This document shows positions 15,273 through 23,059 of a DNA stretch of 64,000 nucleotides, in pieces. The notes below the pieces were generated by a model. It saw only the letters and a list, made by a program, of their open reading frames with translations, made no database searches and was not told where the DNA came from. The stretch is from contig CAKTQM010000003.1 in assembly GCA_934597125.1 (NCBI GenBank), positions 1-64,000 on the forward strand, written 5' to 3'. Origin of the DNA: an uncultured Oscillospiraceae bacterium. GTDB lineage: Bacteria; Bacillota; Clostridia; Oscillospirales; Oscillospiraceae. The translations under genes were made by a program, and so were the position numbers. Each line of letters starts with the position of its first letter. Position 1 is the first letter of the stretch.

Positions 15273-16201
15273 AGCAGTTCCTCCTTCACATTGATGACCG
15301 GCGCGTCCACGGCGGCGGTCATGGCGGCCATAAAGGCGTCCTTGTCGAAGCGCCAGCCGTAAGCCGAGATGGGGTTGACGGTGACGCACAGAGTGCGGGC
15401 GGCCTCCTCCGTCTCCAGCGTGACGCTGCGGGTCGCCAGCTTATCCAGCGTGTCGGGCTTCAGCAGCACCTTGCTGGGGTCTTTCACCACCAGGCGGCCG
15501 TTGCGCAGCACGCCGCTGCGCAGCAGGGGCAGCACCATGCTGTCGGTCAGCGCGCCGGTGACAAGCGCCGCGCCGTTGTCGCGCCAGCACTTCTCCAGAC
15601 CATCGGTGGCCTCCGGCGGCAGGGCGTCCGCCTTGGGCAGGTTCATCAGGTGGTAGATGTGGGCGGTGTCGGCCACCACCTTATCCATATTCATGTCGTA
15701 GCTGGCGCCGGTGCAGAGGATGACACCCTCGGCCACGGCGCGGGCGCCCAGGCTTTTGCGGCCCAGGGCGCCATCAATGATGGAGATGTCGGCCCCCAGA
15801 TCAAAAAACGCGCGGGAGACGGTTTTCAGCTGGGTGGTAATGGAAGGCCCGGCCAGCTGGACGTATCCGGCGCTGCGGGCGCGAAGGATGACCACCTCGC
15901 CCAGCGGGGTGGGGATGCCGGTAGTCATGAGGATCTCCTTGGTGATGTCCCCCAGCCGCAGCATGTCCTGAGCGGTGGCGATCAGGGTGCCCTCCCGCAC
16001 GAAGATGCCGGGCTTTTCCGTGCCGGTGACGATGTCGGTGGATTCGCCGTCGCGGCCGATGGAGGTCAGGCCCAGGGTGCCCCGGAGCCGTCCCTGCTCC
16101 AGCAGCCAGTTGAGCATGGTGGTCTTTCCGGCATTCTTGCACATGCCCACGATGGACATGGTCTTGACGCTGTGCAGCTGCCGCAAAAGCTGTTCTTTCA
16201 T
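15269..16201 (-). CDS. P-loop protein, KamB-like aminomutase reactivase subunit
   Basis: A 310-residue P-loop NTPase. GMCKNAGKTT near residue 19 is the Walker A, and SIIDGALGRKS near residue 155 resembles a Walker B of SIMIBI-class GTPases/ATPases. The protein is typically encoded immediately before a MutS-like ATPase, as here, where the two genes overlap by ATGA. This pair is known as KamB/KamC in lysine-fermenting bacteria and is thought to reactivate the B12-dependent aminomutase. The start at 16201 has AAGGAG at 7-nt spacing; nine extra upstream codons overlap the Shine-Dalgarno sequence and are rejected. Confidence 0.78.
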   Translation of the reverse strand: MKEQLLRQLHSVKTMSIVGMCKNAGKTTMLNWLLEQGRLRGTLGLTSIGRDGESTDIVTGTEKPGIFVREGTLIATAQDMLRLGDITKEILMTTGIPTPLGEVVILRARSAGYVQLAGPSITTQLKTVSRAFFDLGADISIIDGALGRKSLGARAVAEGVILCTGASYDMNMDKVVADTAHIYHLMNLPKADALPPEATDGLEKCWRDNGAALVTGALTDSMVLPLLRSGVLRNGRLVVKDPSKVLLKPDTLDKLATRSVTLETEEAARTLCVTVNPISAYGWRFDKDAFMAAMTAAVDAPVINVKEELL

Positions 16202-16323
16202 ATCGGTGCTCCTTCGGAGTGTAGTCATTCAACTAAGTATTATAGCCTATCCCGCCGGAAAAAGGAACCCCCATTTTCCACAGTTTTCCGCTGGAAGGTT
16301 TCCTGTGGATCGGTTGACAGGGG

Positions 16324-16332
16324 TGGTATAAT
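16324..16332 (+). promoter_or_regulatory. Extended -10 promoter of nnrD
   Basis: TGG followed by a perfect TATAAT (16327-16332), 28 bases upstream of the ATG. The TTGACA at 16314 is only 7 bases away and cannot be its -35 element. Confidence 0.6.
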
Positions 16333-16360
16333 AGGGTCAATTCGAAAAGGAGGCTGCGCC

Positions 16361-17218
16361 ATGGAGGAAATCACGCGCCATATGGTTCGGGGGCTGCTGC
16401 CCCCACGGGATCCGGAGGGGCACAAGGGCACCTTCGGCAAGGTCTTATGCCTGTGCGGCGCGGTGGGCTACACCGGCGCGCCGGTGCTGGCGGCGTCCGC
16501 CGCCGTGCGCAGCGGCAGCGGGCTGGTGTATCTGGGGGTGCCGGAGGACATCTGGCCCATCGTGGCGGTGAAATGCGGCAGCGCCATGCCCTTTCCCCTG
16601 CCCGCCCAGCAGGGAAAGCTGGCGCTGACGGCGGAGGCGGCCATCCGCCAACGGGCGGCGGGCTGCGACGCGGTATTGCTGGGCTGCGGTCTGGGCCGCA
16701 GTCCGGAGAGCGACGCGCTGGCGCGGCGGCTGCTGGATCTGAAAAAGCCGCTGGTGCTGGACGCCGACGGCATAAACGCCTTTGAGGCGCATATACCTGA
16801 ACTGAAGCGCCGCCAGGGCATGGTGACGGTGATGACGCCCCACGAGGGGGAATTCTTCCGCGCCGGCGGCGACCTGAGCCGCGGCCGCGAGAGCGGTGCG
16901 CGGGCCTACGCCGCCCGCTGGGGCGTGTATCTGATCCTGAAAGGCCACCGCACCATCGTGGCGGCGCCGGATGGACGGCTGGCGGTGAACACCACCGGCA
17001 ACAGCGGCATGGCAAAGGGCGGCAGCGGGGACATTCTGGCCGGCATGGCAGTCAGCCTGCTGGGACAGGGGATGGAACCCTTCGACGCCTGCCGCGCTGC
17101 GGTGTACTGCCACGGACTGGCGGGGGATCTGGCGGCGGCGGAGCTGGGCGAGCGGGGCATGGCCCCCGCCGACCTGCTGGCGCGGCTGCCGCAGGCATTC
17201 AAAGAGACAGAGGGATAA
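16361..17218 (+). CDS. nnrD: ADP-dependent (S)-NAD(P)H-hydrate dehydratase
   Basis: A 285-residue ribokinase-fold enzyme that dehydrates the damaged S form of NAD(P)H hydrate using ADP. Motifs are HKGTFGKVL near residue 19, GAPVLAASAAVRSGSGLV, VLDADGIN near 133, MTPHEGEF near 153 and NSGMAKGGSGDILAGM near 210, which holds the catalytic Asp. It is the stand-alone C-terminal half of Nnr; the N-terminal epimerase domain is absent from this gene and the window. AAAAGGAGG precedes the ATG. It begins an operon with a lipoprotein gene and alr, a gene order also common in Bacillus. Confidence 0.95.
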   Translation: MEEITRHMVRGLLPPRDPEGHKGTFGKVLCLCGAVGYTGAPVLAASAAVRSGSGLVYLGVPEDIWPIVAVKCGSAMPFPLPAQQGKLALTAEAAIRQRAAGCDAVLLGCGLGRSPESDALARRLLDLKKPLVLDADGINAFEAHIPELKRRQGMVTVMTPHEGEFFRAGGDLSRGRESGARAYAARWGVYLILKGHRTIVAAPDGRLAVNTTGNSGMAKGGSGDILAGMAVSLLGQGMEPFDACRAAVYCHGLAGDLAAAELGERGMAPADLLARLPQAFKETEG

Positions 17219-17257
17219 GGAAAGCCTTCCGGATCACATTTTCGGGAGGAACACGGG

Positions 17258-17830
17258 ATGAAACGGTTTTGGATCCTGCCGCTGTGCCTGCTGGTTTTGT
17301 GCAGCGGGTGCGGCAGCAAAGGAAACGGCGCGGCGGACATTCAGGCCCAGTACGCACGGGTGGCCGCCGCCCAGATGGAGGCGGAGGTCACCTTCCACAC
17401 CGGGCAGGAGGATCGCAGCTTTACGCTGCGGTGCGACTATACGCCGGAGCGCTCCACGGTGACTGTCACCGCGCCGGAGACGGTGGCGGGCATCACGGCC
17501 ACGGTGTCCGGCGACGGGCTGACTATCGGCTATGACGGGGCGGTGCTGTCGGCGGGCAGCGGCGGACTGCCGGGGCCGGTGAACGCCCTGCCCTATCTGC
17601 TGCGGGCGCTGGGCAGCGGCTATCTGCTGGAGCAGGGCCGCGAGACGCTGGAGGACACGGACTGCTACCGCCTGACGTTGGATGCCGCGCTGGGGGACAC
17701 GCCGCTGACGTGTACGGCGTGGCTGGAGACGGAGACGCTGCTGCCCCGCTACGCGGAGCTGGCGATGGAGGGCACGGTGGTGGTATCGGTGGAGCTGCTG
17801 GCCTTTTCCTGCACACTACAAGACAATTGA
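17258..17830 (+). CDS. Lipoprotein, LolA-like, unknown function
   Basis: A 190-residue exported lipoprotein. The signal peptide ends in a lipobox, VLCSGC, so Cys-18 should be lipidated. The mature protein is beta-strand rich and contains patterns such as SFTLRCDYTPERSTVTVTAPE and LTCTAWLETETLLPRYAEL, which resemble the outer-membrane lipoprotein-sorting (LolA/DUF4367) fold common in Firmicutes lipoproteins such as YdcC. In Bacillus ydcC lies between acpS/nnrD-type genes and alr, the same place as here. It is probably a YdcC-like protein with a role in envelope homeostasis. Confidence 0.8.
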   Translation: MKRFWILPLCLLVLCSGCGSKGNGAADIQAQYARVAAAQMEAEVTFHTGQEDRSFTLRCDYTPERSTVTVTAPETVAGITATVSGDGLTIGYDGAVLSAGSGGLPGPVNALPYLLRALGSGYLLEQGRETLEDTDCYRLTLDAALGDTPLTCTAWLETETLLPRYAELAMEGTVVVSVELLAFSCTLQDN

Positions 17831-17851
17831 CCTGGCAAGGAGGAAATACAG

Positions 17852-19021
17852 ATGGAATCTACACTGCGGAGAACGTGGGCCGAGATCGACCTGGACGCGC
17901 TGGAGCACAACTATCACACCCTGCGCCGCCATATGGGCGCGGGCGTGAAATTTCTGGGGGTGGTGAAGGCCGACGGCTACGGCCACGGGGCCATTCAGGT
18001 GTCGCGGACGCTGGAGGCGCTGGGGGCCGACTATCTGGCGGTGTCCAGCATGGACGAGGCCATGGAGCTGCGGCACAACGGCATCACCATGCCCATCCTG
18101 ATCCTGGGCCACACGCCGCGGGAGCAGGTGAAGAACCTGATCGACCTGCACATCACCCAGGCGGTGTCCTGCGCCGCCAAGGCGGAGGAATACAGCGCCG
18201 AGGCGGTGCGCTGCGGCGGCACGCTGAAAGTTCACATCAAGGTGGACACCGGCATGTCCCGCCTGGGCTATCTGTGCGGCGGCGACATGTTTGACACCGG
18301 CGTGGCGGGCATCTGTCAGGCCTGCCGGCTGCCGGGGCTGGAGGCGGAGGGCATTTTCACCCACTTCGCCGTGGCCGACGAGCCGGACGCGGACAGCCGC
18401 GCCTACACGCTGGCGCAGTTTGACCTGTTCCGGCGTGTGGTGGCGGCGGCGGAGCAGCGGCTGGGGCGGCCCTTCGCCCTGCGGCACTGCGCCAACTCCG
18501 GCGCGGTGGCGGCCTATCCGGAGACGTATTGGGACATGGCGCGGCCGGGGATCCTGCTGTACGGCTGCACGGCGGCGGCCGGGGCGCTGGGGCTGACGCC
18601 GGTGATGACGCTGAAAACCACCGTCAGCACCATCAAGACCTATGAGGCGGGGACGGACATCAGCTATGGGCGGATGTTCACCACGGGGCGCACCACCCGG
18701 ATGGGCGTGGTGCCCTATGGCTACGCCGACGGGTTTTTCCGAGTGCTGTCCGACCGCTGCGCCATGATGACGGCGGACGGCCCCGCGCCCCAGCGGGGAC
18801 GCATCTGCATGGACATGTCCATGATCGACCTGACCGACCTGCCCCGCGTGCAGGTGGGGGACGAGGTAGAGGTGTTCGGGCGGCGCGCCAGCGTGGACGA
18901 TCTGGCGGCGCTGGCAGGCACCATCCCCTACGAACTGACCTGCGCCGTCAGCAAGCGTGTCCCCCGTGTGTATCTGCAGGACGGCAAGGTGGTGGAGAAG
19001 GAACTGCTGCTGAGAATGTGA
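17852..19021 (+). CDS. alr: Alanine racemase
   Basis: A 389-residue PLP enzyme that interconverts L- and D-alanine for peptidoglycan. Lys-39 in VVKADGYGHG is the PLP-linked base. ISYGRMF near residue 270 carries the second catalytic Tyr, and GRICMDMSMIDLTD near 312 is the C-terminal domain signature. AAGGAGG precedes the ATG at 17852. It is the last gene of the nnrD-lipoprotein-alr operon and ends at a strong terminator. In Bacillus the downstream pair is ndoAI-ndoA; here an ndoA homologue lies 2.3 kb away on the other strand, beyond a surface-protein gene. Confidence 0.97.
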   Translation: MESTLRRTWAEIDLDALEHNYHTLRRHMGAGVKFLGVVKADGYGHGAIQVSRTLEALGADYLAVSSMDEAMELRHNGITMPILILGHTPREQVKNLIDLHITQAVSCAAKAEEYSAEAVRCGGTLKVHIKVDTGMSRLGYLCGGDMFDTGVAGICQACRLPGLEAEGIFTHFAVADEPDADSRAYTLAQFDLFRRVVAAAEQRLGRPFALRHCANSGAVAAYPETYWDMARPGILLYGCTAAAGALGLTPVMTLKTTVSTIKTYEAGTDISYGRMFTTGRTTRMGVVPYGYADGFFRVLSDRCAMMTADGPAPQRGRICMDMSMIDLTDLPRVQVGDEVEVFGRRASVDDLAALAGTIPYELTCAVSKRVPRVYLQDGKVVEKELLLRM

Positions 19022-19033
19022 GGATAAGTGCAT

Positions 19034-19068
19034 GAAAAAATCACTCCCCGGGTGGGGAGTGATTTTTT
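19034..19068. terminator. Bidirectional terminator after alr
   Basis: A-run, stem ATCACTCCCC/GGGGAGTGAT, then T-run. It serves alr (+) and the secreted protein gene (-). Confidence 0.9.
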
Positions 19069-19077
19069 GTTACTGAG

Positions 19078-20943
19078 TCAGCCGTTGGTAGATTCGGAAA
19101 TAGGAAGAGTTTGGCCGTTGAAGGTTCCGCCAGTAATGCTCTCCGTACCGGCAGTGTAGCCACCAGAAGCTATCAGTTTCTGACTGCTGCTCGCCGCCAC
19201 GAACGTACCATCAGTGATAGTCAAGTCGCCAACAGCGTTTTCATTATACCGGGCGTTGAACAGAACCGCTTCCGCAGAGGCATTAGCCGCAAAGCGACCG
19301 CCGGCGATAGTCGCCTTGTTCCAGTTCATAACAACATACTGCGAGGTGTTGGAGAAATCGCCGCCATTGATCGACAGGGTACCAGATTCATCGTTCTTGA
19401 CCGTATTCAAACCGCCGGTGAACGTACCGCCATTGATAGTCAGCGTAGCCGCTCCATCACCGCCATTGCGGATCATACTGGAGAAGTGGCCGACATTCGT
19501 AACCTTGACGCCGGCATTGATGGTCATATTGCCGCCCTTGTCGTTGAGGATGGTATAGAAGCTGTTGCCGCCGGAATTGTCCTTGTTATTCTCTGGGTTC
19601 TCCAAGCTGCGGGTATAGGTGCCGCCGTTCAGCACAGTTGTACCATAGTTCACAATTGCGGCCTTAGCGTGGGTCACATTGTCCACGGTGCCGGTGCCGT
19701 TGATGGTCAGGCTGGCGCCGGAATTGACAGTGATGGTATTGCCACTGTTGTCAGTAATAGTCTTACCATTCAGATTGATGACGCATGTATTGCTGACCGT
19801 AACGCATTCCGTAATATCTTTGCCCAGCACGATGTTGCCGCCAGCGTTCAAAGCCTCCTGCAGAGTGTTATACGCCACACCGTCAGCCATGGCAACGGGA
19901 GCATTATACACCACGGTGAAGGGAGAGAAGCTGGTAACCTCAAAGCTCACCATGCCGGTTTCAGGATCATAGGCAAACTTGTCATCCCCGGCAATCAACT
20001 CGGTAGTGTCGTGATACACTTTCACACCAGTCAGACCCTTGCCCACAAAGAAGCTAACGCGGATCTTTTCAGTGTTGTCGCTCTTTATACCAGAGACACT
20101 GATGTCATAGGCCTGGAAGGTCTGGCCGTCGGTGATCTCAATATTGCTCTCATTGTTGGTCTTGGGGATAATGCTCAGGGTCAGTTCCTTGGCATCACTC
20201 GCAACAGCATCGGCGGGAACGGTAACGGTAGCCTTATCCTTTTCCGTCAGAACAATATTTTCTGCACCCTCAACAACCGGAGCAGTCACATTAACAACAA
20301 TTCTATCGTTCAGATTGTCGGGGGTCATATCGGCGTTGGCATCGTACTGGTTGTTATAGCTATCGCTCTCAACCGGTGCCTGAGTCGCATTGACAGTAAT
20401 AGCAATGCCATCCAGGGTCATGTTCTGATACTTATTACCGGCATTTTCGTCCATATGGCCGCGGATATAATAAAGGGTATTTTCCTCTGTAGGAGCAACT
20501 TTACCGGCCTCCAAAGTACCTTTGAAGGTAGTCAGATCTTCACCCGGCGCGTTTTTATCAGTATTTTTCACCAGATCGAACTTAATCACTTCCAGCAGTC
20601 CGGTATTGCCGGATACACCAGACACGGTGACCGTATACTTCAGCGCCAGATTGCCAGCATTCTTGATCCGGAAGCCCTGAGTCAGATAAGTACAGCCCGG
20701 CTCCCACAGGACGGATTCGGTAACACCTTCAGGCTTCTGCCAGGTAAGCGTTTCGCCCTCAAGAGAGACGTCGTTTTTATCCAGCAGCTGTACATCCAGC
20801 TTACCCGACTGGATCTGGTTGACGCCTGTGCTTGCCGTGTCGGTGAACCACGCGAAGGTGGAGCCGATCAGCATGACCAGGCAGAGGCAGATGGCCAGAA
20901 TACTGGTCAGCAATGCCCGTTTGGTTGCTTTTTTGGTTGACAT
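19078..20943 (-). CDS. Secreted protein with SipW-type signal and beta-helix repeats
   Basis: A 621-residue exported protein. Residues 1-30 form a signal peptide; its start STKKATKRALLTSILAICL and the following FAWFTDTASTGVN match the SipW-dependent class (TasA/camelysin-like), which needs an ER-type signal peptidase. The first ~200 residues are TasA-like. A middle Ig-like part follows, and from about residue 370 short repeats of the INGGTFTGG / INGGDFSN type build a probable right-handed beta-helix. There is no LPxTG or membrane anchor. A role in biofilm matrix or adhesion is inferred; no sipW gene is in the window. GGGGAGG precedes the ATG at 20943. Confidence 0.85.
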   Translation of the reverse strand: MSTKKATKRALLTSILAICLCLVMLIGSTFAWFTDTASTGVNQIQSGKLDVQLLDKNDVSLEGETLTWQKPEGVTESVLWEPGCTYLTQGFRIKNAGNLALKYTVTVSGVSGNTGLLEVIKFDLVKNTDKNAPGEDLTTFKGTLEAGKVAPTEENTLYYIRGHMDENAGNKYQNMTLDGIAITVNATQAPVESDSYNNQYDANADMTPDNLNDRIVVNVTAPVVEGAENIVLTEKDKATVTVPADAVASDAKELTLSIIPKTNNESNIEITDGQTFQAYDISVSGIKSDNTEKIRVSFFVGKGLTGVKVYHDTTELIAGDDKFAYDPETGMVSFEVTSFSPFTVVYNAPVAMADGVAYNTLQEALNAGGNIVLGKDITECVTVSNTCVINLNGKTITDNSGNTITVNSGASLTINGTGTVDNVTHAKAAIVNYGTTVLNGGTYTRSLENPENNKDNSGGNSFYTILNDKGGNMTINAGVKVTNVGHFSSMIRNGGDGAATLTINGGTFTGGLNTVKNDESGTLSINGGDFSNTSQYVVMNWNKATIAGGRFAANASAEAVLFNARYNENAVGDLTITDGTFVAASSSQKLIASGGYTAGTESITGGTFNGQTLPISESTNG

Positions 20944-21115
20944 ATGTATGTCCTCCCCAATAAAAATATTTGCCGGTGAGGGAACACGCCGCCGCTCCGG
21001 CATCGCGCGGCGGCGCCGCGGTATCGCCCGCCCTGCCTGTCCAAAATCGAAGGCAGAGAACGGGCACATAAGGCCGCAGCGCTGCCGCCGCAGCCGTATG
21101 CACGAGAGTCCTGTC

Positions 21116-21162
21116 ATTTGCGCTTTTTTCTTGCAGAAAAAAGCGCAAATCCTATAGGATTT
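21116..21162 (-). promoter_or_regulatory. Tandem palindromes in the SipW-type gene leader
   Basis: Just after the promoter (minus strand) comes a 16-nt perfect palindrome (21162-21147, centre CTATAG). It overlaps by four bases a 15-bp perfect hairpin (21150-21116, loop of 5). No T-tract follows. The remaining 170 nt of leader down to the ATG holds no recognised element, and the rest of this 395-bp gap holds only the promoter and the mazF terminator. Confidence 0.75.
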
Positions 21163-21179
21163 GGCAATGAGACATGTTT

Positions 21180-21207
21180 AGTTTAGCACCTCAGGAAAAA
21201 ATTGCAA
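21180..21207 (-). promoter_or_regulatory. Putative promoter of the SipW-type gene
   Basis: Minus strand TTGCAA (21207-21202), 16-nt spacer, TAAACT (21185-21180). It gives a leader of about 230 nt. Confidence 0.6.
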
Positions 21208-21304
21208 GGTGCTTTTTCCGCTTTCCGCGCATTTTGTGGAGAATGACAAAGCTTTTGAGGAAATTCTTGGGCAAAATACAGAGAAATGGCGGATATCCGG
21301 CGAC

Positions 21305-21341
21305 AAAAAAGAGACTGCCGCGGGGGCAGTCTCTTTTTTTA
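21305..21341 (-). terminator. Terminator of mazF
   Basis: Stem GAGACTGCC/GGCAGTCTC with A-run and T-run on either side. The stop codon of mazF touches its edge. Confidence 0.88.
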
Positions 21342-21704
21342 CACTAGGCGGGACTGGGGCAGGCCGAAGCTGACGGCGATGGCGGCGTCCACCCGCTCCA
21401 TCACGTCGCTGTCCACCTGGCCCATGCGCTGGCGCAGGCGCTGCTTATCCAGCGTGCGCACCTGCTCCAGCAGCACAACGGACTCCTTGGGCAGACCGTA
21501 GCGCATGGCCTGCAGCTCGATATGGGTGGGCAGCTTGGCCTTGCCCATCTGGGAGGTGATGGCCGCCGCGATCACCGTGGGGCTGTGGCGGTTTCCCGTG
21601 TCGTTCTGCACGATCAGTACCGGCCTGACGCCGCCCTGCTCACTGCCCACCACGGGGCTGAGGTCGGCGTAATAGATCTCTCCGCGCTTGACAGTTGTAT
21701 CCAC
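21339..21704 (-). CDS. ndoA: MazF/NdoA-type endoribonuclease toxin
   Basis: A 121-residue PemK/MazF protein, very similar in pattern to Bacillus NdoA (EndoA): VKRGEIYYADLSPVVGSEQG at the start, RPVLIVQND near residue 29, then AAITSQMGKAKLPTH and VLLEQVRTLDKQRL. It should cleave mRNA at short sites and slow growth. The start chosen is GTG at 21704, 10 nt after CGGAG. No antitoxin gene (ndoAI/MazE) is found within 290 bases upstream on the same strand or beside it, unlike Bacillus alr-ndoAI-ndoA. The antitoxin may be elsewhere or absent. Confidence 0.92.
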   Translation of the reverse strand: MDTTVKRGEIYYADLSPVVGSEQGGVRPVLIVQNDTGNRHSPTVIAAAITSQMGKAKLPTHIELQAMRYGLPKESVVLLEQVRTLDKQRLRQRMGQVDSDVMERVDAAIAVSFGLPQSRLV

Positions 21705-21921
21705 AAAGTTCACACTCCGTATCGTTTCGTGACCGCCTCCGGGGACGACCACGCTGAAAGTACCCAACAGGTATCAGGTCACTTCCATTGTCCCCGACGC
21801 AGCGCCGGTTTATACGTCTCTGTGGCGGGATTTGCCTTCGTCCTGTGTTATCCTATGCCCGCGGCGCGGCGCGGGTACCCGGGCGGCGGGACAAAGGAGC
21901 GGAAAATGTGAAAAAAGGACT

Positions 21922-21949
21922 ACCACATGTGGTGGGTTTGTGGTATGAT
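21922..21949 (+). promoter_or_regulatory. nrdR promoter with palindromic operator candidate
   Basis: An extended -10 element, TGG-TATGAT (21941-21949), is preceded by a perfect 12-bp palindrome ACCACATGTGGT (21922-21933) in the -35/spacer region, with a further TTGTGGT half-site at 21938. Position and symmetry suggest a repressor site, possibly for NrdR itself, but the sequence does not match the usual 16-bp NrdR box well. Confidence 0.5.
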
Positions 21950-21999
21950 AAGGGTGCTATCGTGTAACATGGGAATCCAACAACAGGAGGAAGAGAGAT

Positions 22000-22455
22000 A
22001 TGAAATGCCCCTATTGCGGATATAAAGAGAGCAAGGTGGTGGACTCCCGTCCCGCCGACGAAGGCAGCAGCATCCGCCGCCGGAGAGAATGTTTGAAATG
22101 CGAAAAGCGCTTCACCACCTACGAGACGGTGGAGAGCCTGCCCATGGTAGTCATCAAGAAGGACGGCAGCCGCCAGAGCTTTGACCGCAGCAAGGTGCTG
22201 CGGGGCATCCAGCGCTCCTGCGAAAAGCGGCCCGTTCCCGCGGCGGACATGGAGCGCATGGCGCTGGAGATCGAGCAGGAGCTGCAGAACTCTCTGGAGC
22301 GGGAAACCAGCACGGAGATCATCGGCGAAAAGGTGATGGAAAAACTGAAAGCCGCCGACGAGGTGGCCTACGTGCGCTTTGCCAGCGTGTACCGGCAGTT
22401 TAAGGATATCAATACGTTTATGTCGGAGCTGAATAAGCTGCTGAGCGAGAAGTAA
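22000..22455 (+). CDS. nrdR: Transcriptional repressor NrdR
   Basis: A 151-residue repressor of ribonucleotide reductase genes. The N-terminal zinc ribbon uses CPYC (residues 3-6) and CLKC (31-34), followed by KRFTTYE. The ATP-cone domain (about 49-140) contains [20 protein letters not shown], which senses ATP/dATP. Length is standard. AGGAGG precedes the ATG at 22000. It is monocistronic, and a dispersed repeat follows about 20 bases after the stop codon. Confidence 0.97.
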   Translation: MKCPYCGYKESKVVDSRPADEGSSIRRRRECLKCEKRFTTYETVESLPMVVIKKDGSRQSFDRSKVLRGIQRSCEKRPVPAADMERMALEIEQELQNSLERETSTEIIGEKVMEKLKAADEVAYVRFASVYRQFKDINTFMSELNKLLSEK

Positions 22456-22474
22456 GGATTCTATCACAAAACCC

Positions 22475-22656
22475 AAAGCCTCCCTTGTGTAAAGGCACCC
22501 CAGTGCGCGCCGCGAAGCAAGTGCCCTTGGGGTACACACTGGGGCGTGCACAGCTGAGGTGTCAACGCAAAGCGTTGACGGAGGGATTGTCGATTATCGT
22601 TTATCCCCTCAGTCGGCTTCGCCGACAGCTCCCCTTGCAACAAGGGGAGCCTTTGG
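22475..22656. repeat. Family B repeat with inserted module C (copy B1)
   Basis: The left end AAAGCCTCCCTTGTGTAAAG and right end CTTGCAACAAGGGGAGCCTTT are inverted, each hairpin-forming. Inside are GTCAACGC/GCGTTGAC and GTCGGC/GCCGAC stem-loops and a central GATTGTCG. Near the left end a 60-70 base module, CACCCCAGTG...CACTGGGGCGTG, splits the terminal hairpin; the same module occurs at 52412-52460. It lies between the convergent nrdR and DUF4363 genes. Confidence 0.8.
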
Positions 22657-22678
22657 TGCGTCCTACTTAAAATGCCCC

Positions 22679-23059
22679 TTACAGCACATTCTTAATACTC
22701 AGCTGCTCCAGCTCCGCCAGGCGGTCGAATTGCAGCGTCAGCTGCACCGCCGCGTCGGAGAGGGCGTCATTGTCCTTCTGCGCCACGTACAGGGCGCACT
22801 GGTGCAGCAGGGTGTCGGCTTCGTTGATCTCCTCGTGCATGAGGGTAATGTGAAGGTAGCTCTGCTTCCGCTGCCAGTCGGCGCGGAGGGCGGACATCTC
22901 CCCTTCCGCCCCGGCCCAGTCGCCGCTTTCGGCGGCGGCGGTGACGGCCTTGAGCTGCTCCGTCCAGCCGCCGCACCGGGCGGTGAGATAGGCGCTGTTA
23001 ATCAGGCTGACGGCCATCAGCGCCGCCAGCACCACGATGGACACGCGAAGGGCCTTCAT
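22679..23059 (-). CDS. DUF4363 membrane-anchored protein
   Basis: A 126-residue protein with one N-terminal transmembrane helix (about residues 5-25, VSIVVLAALMAVSLINSAYL) and an extracytoplasmic helical domain (DWQRKQSYLHITLMHEEI...), the pattern of the DUF4363 family. The ATG overlaps the stop of the DUF421 gene (ATGA), a pairing that recurs in Clostridia and implies a shared complex or pathway. The function is unknown. Confidence 0.85.
   Translation of the reverse strand: MKALRVSIVVLAALMAVSLINSAYLTARCGGWTEQLKAVTAAAESGDWAGAEGEMSALRADWQRKQSYLHITLMHEEINEADTLLHQCALYVAQKDNDALSDAAVQLTLQFDRLAELEQLSIKNVL

Noticed and set aside
16314..16332. TTGACA close to TATAAT before nnrD as a full promoter
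   Set aside because: The spacer is only 7 bases. The TATAAT is better explained as an extended -10 element with TGG.
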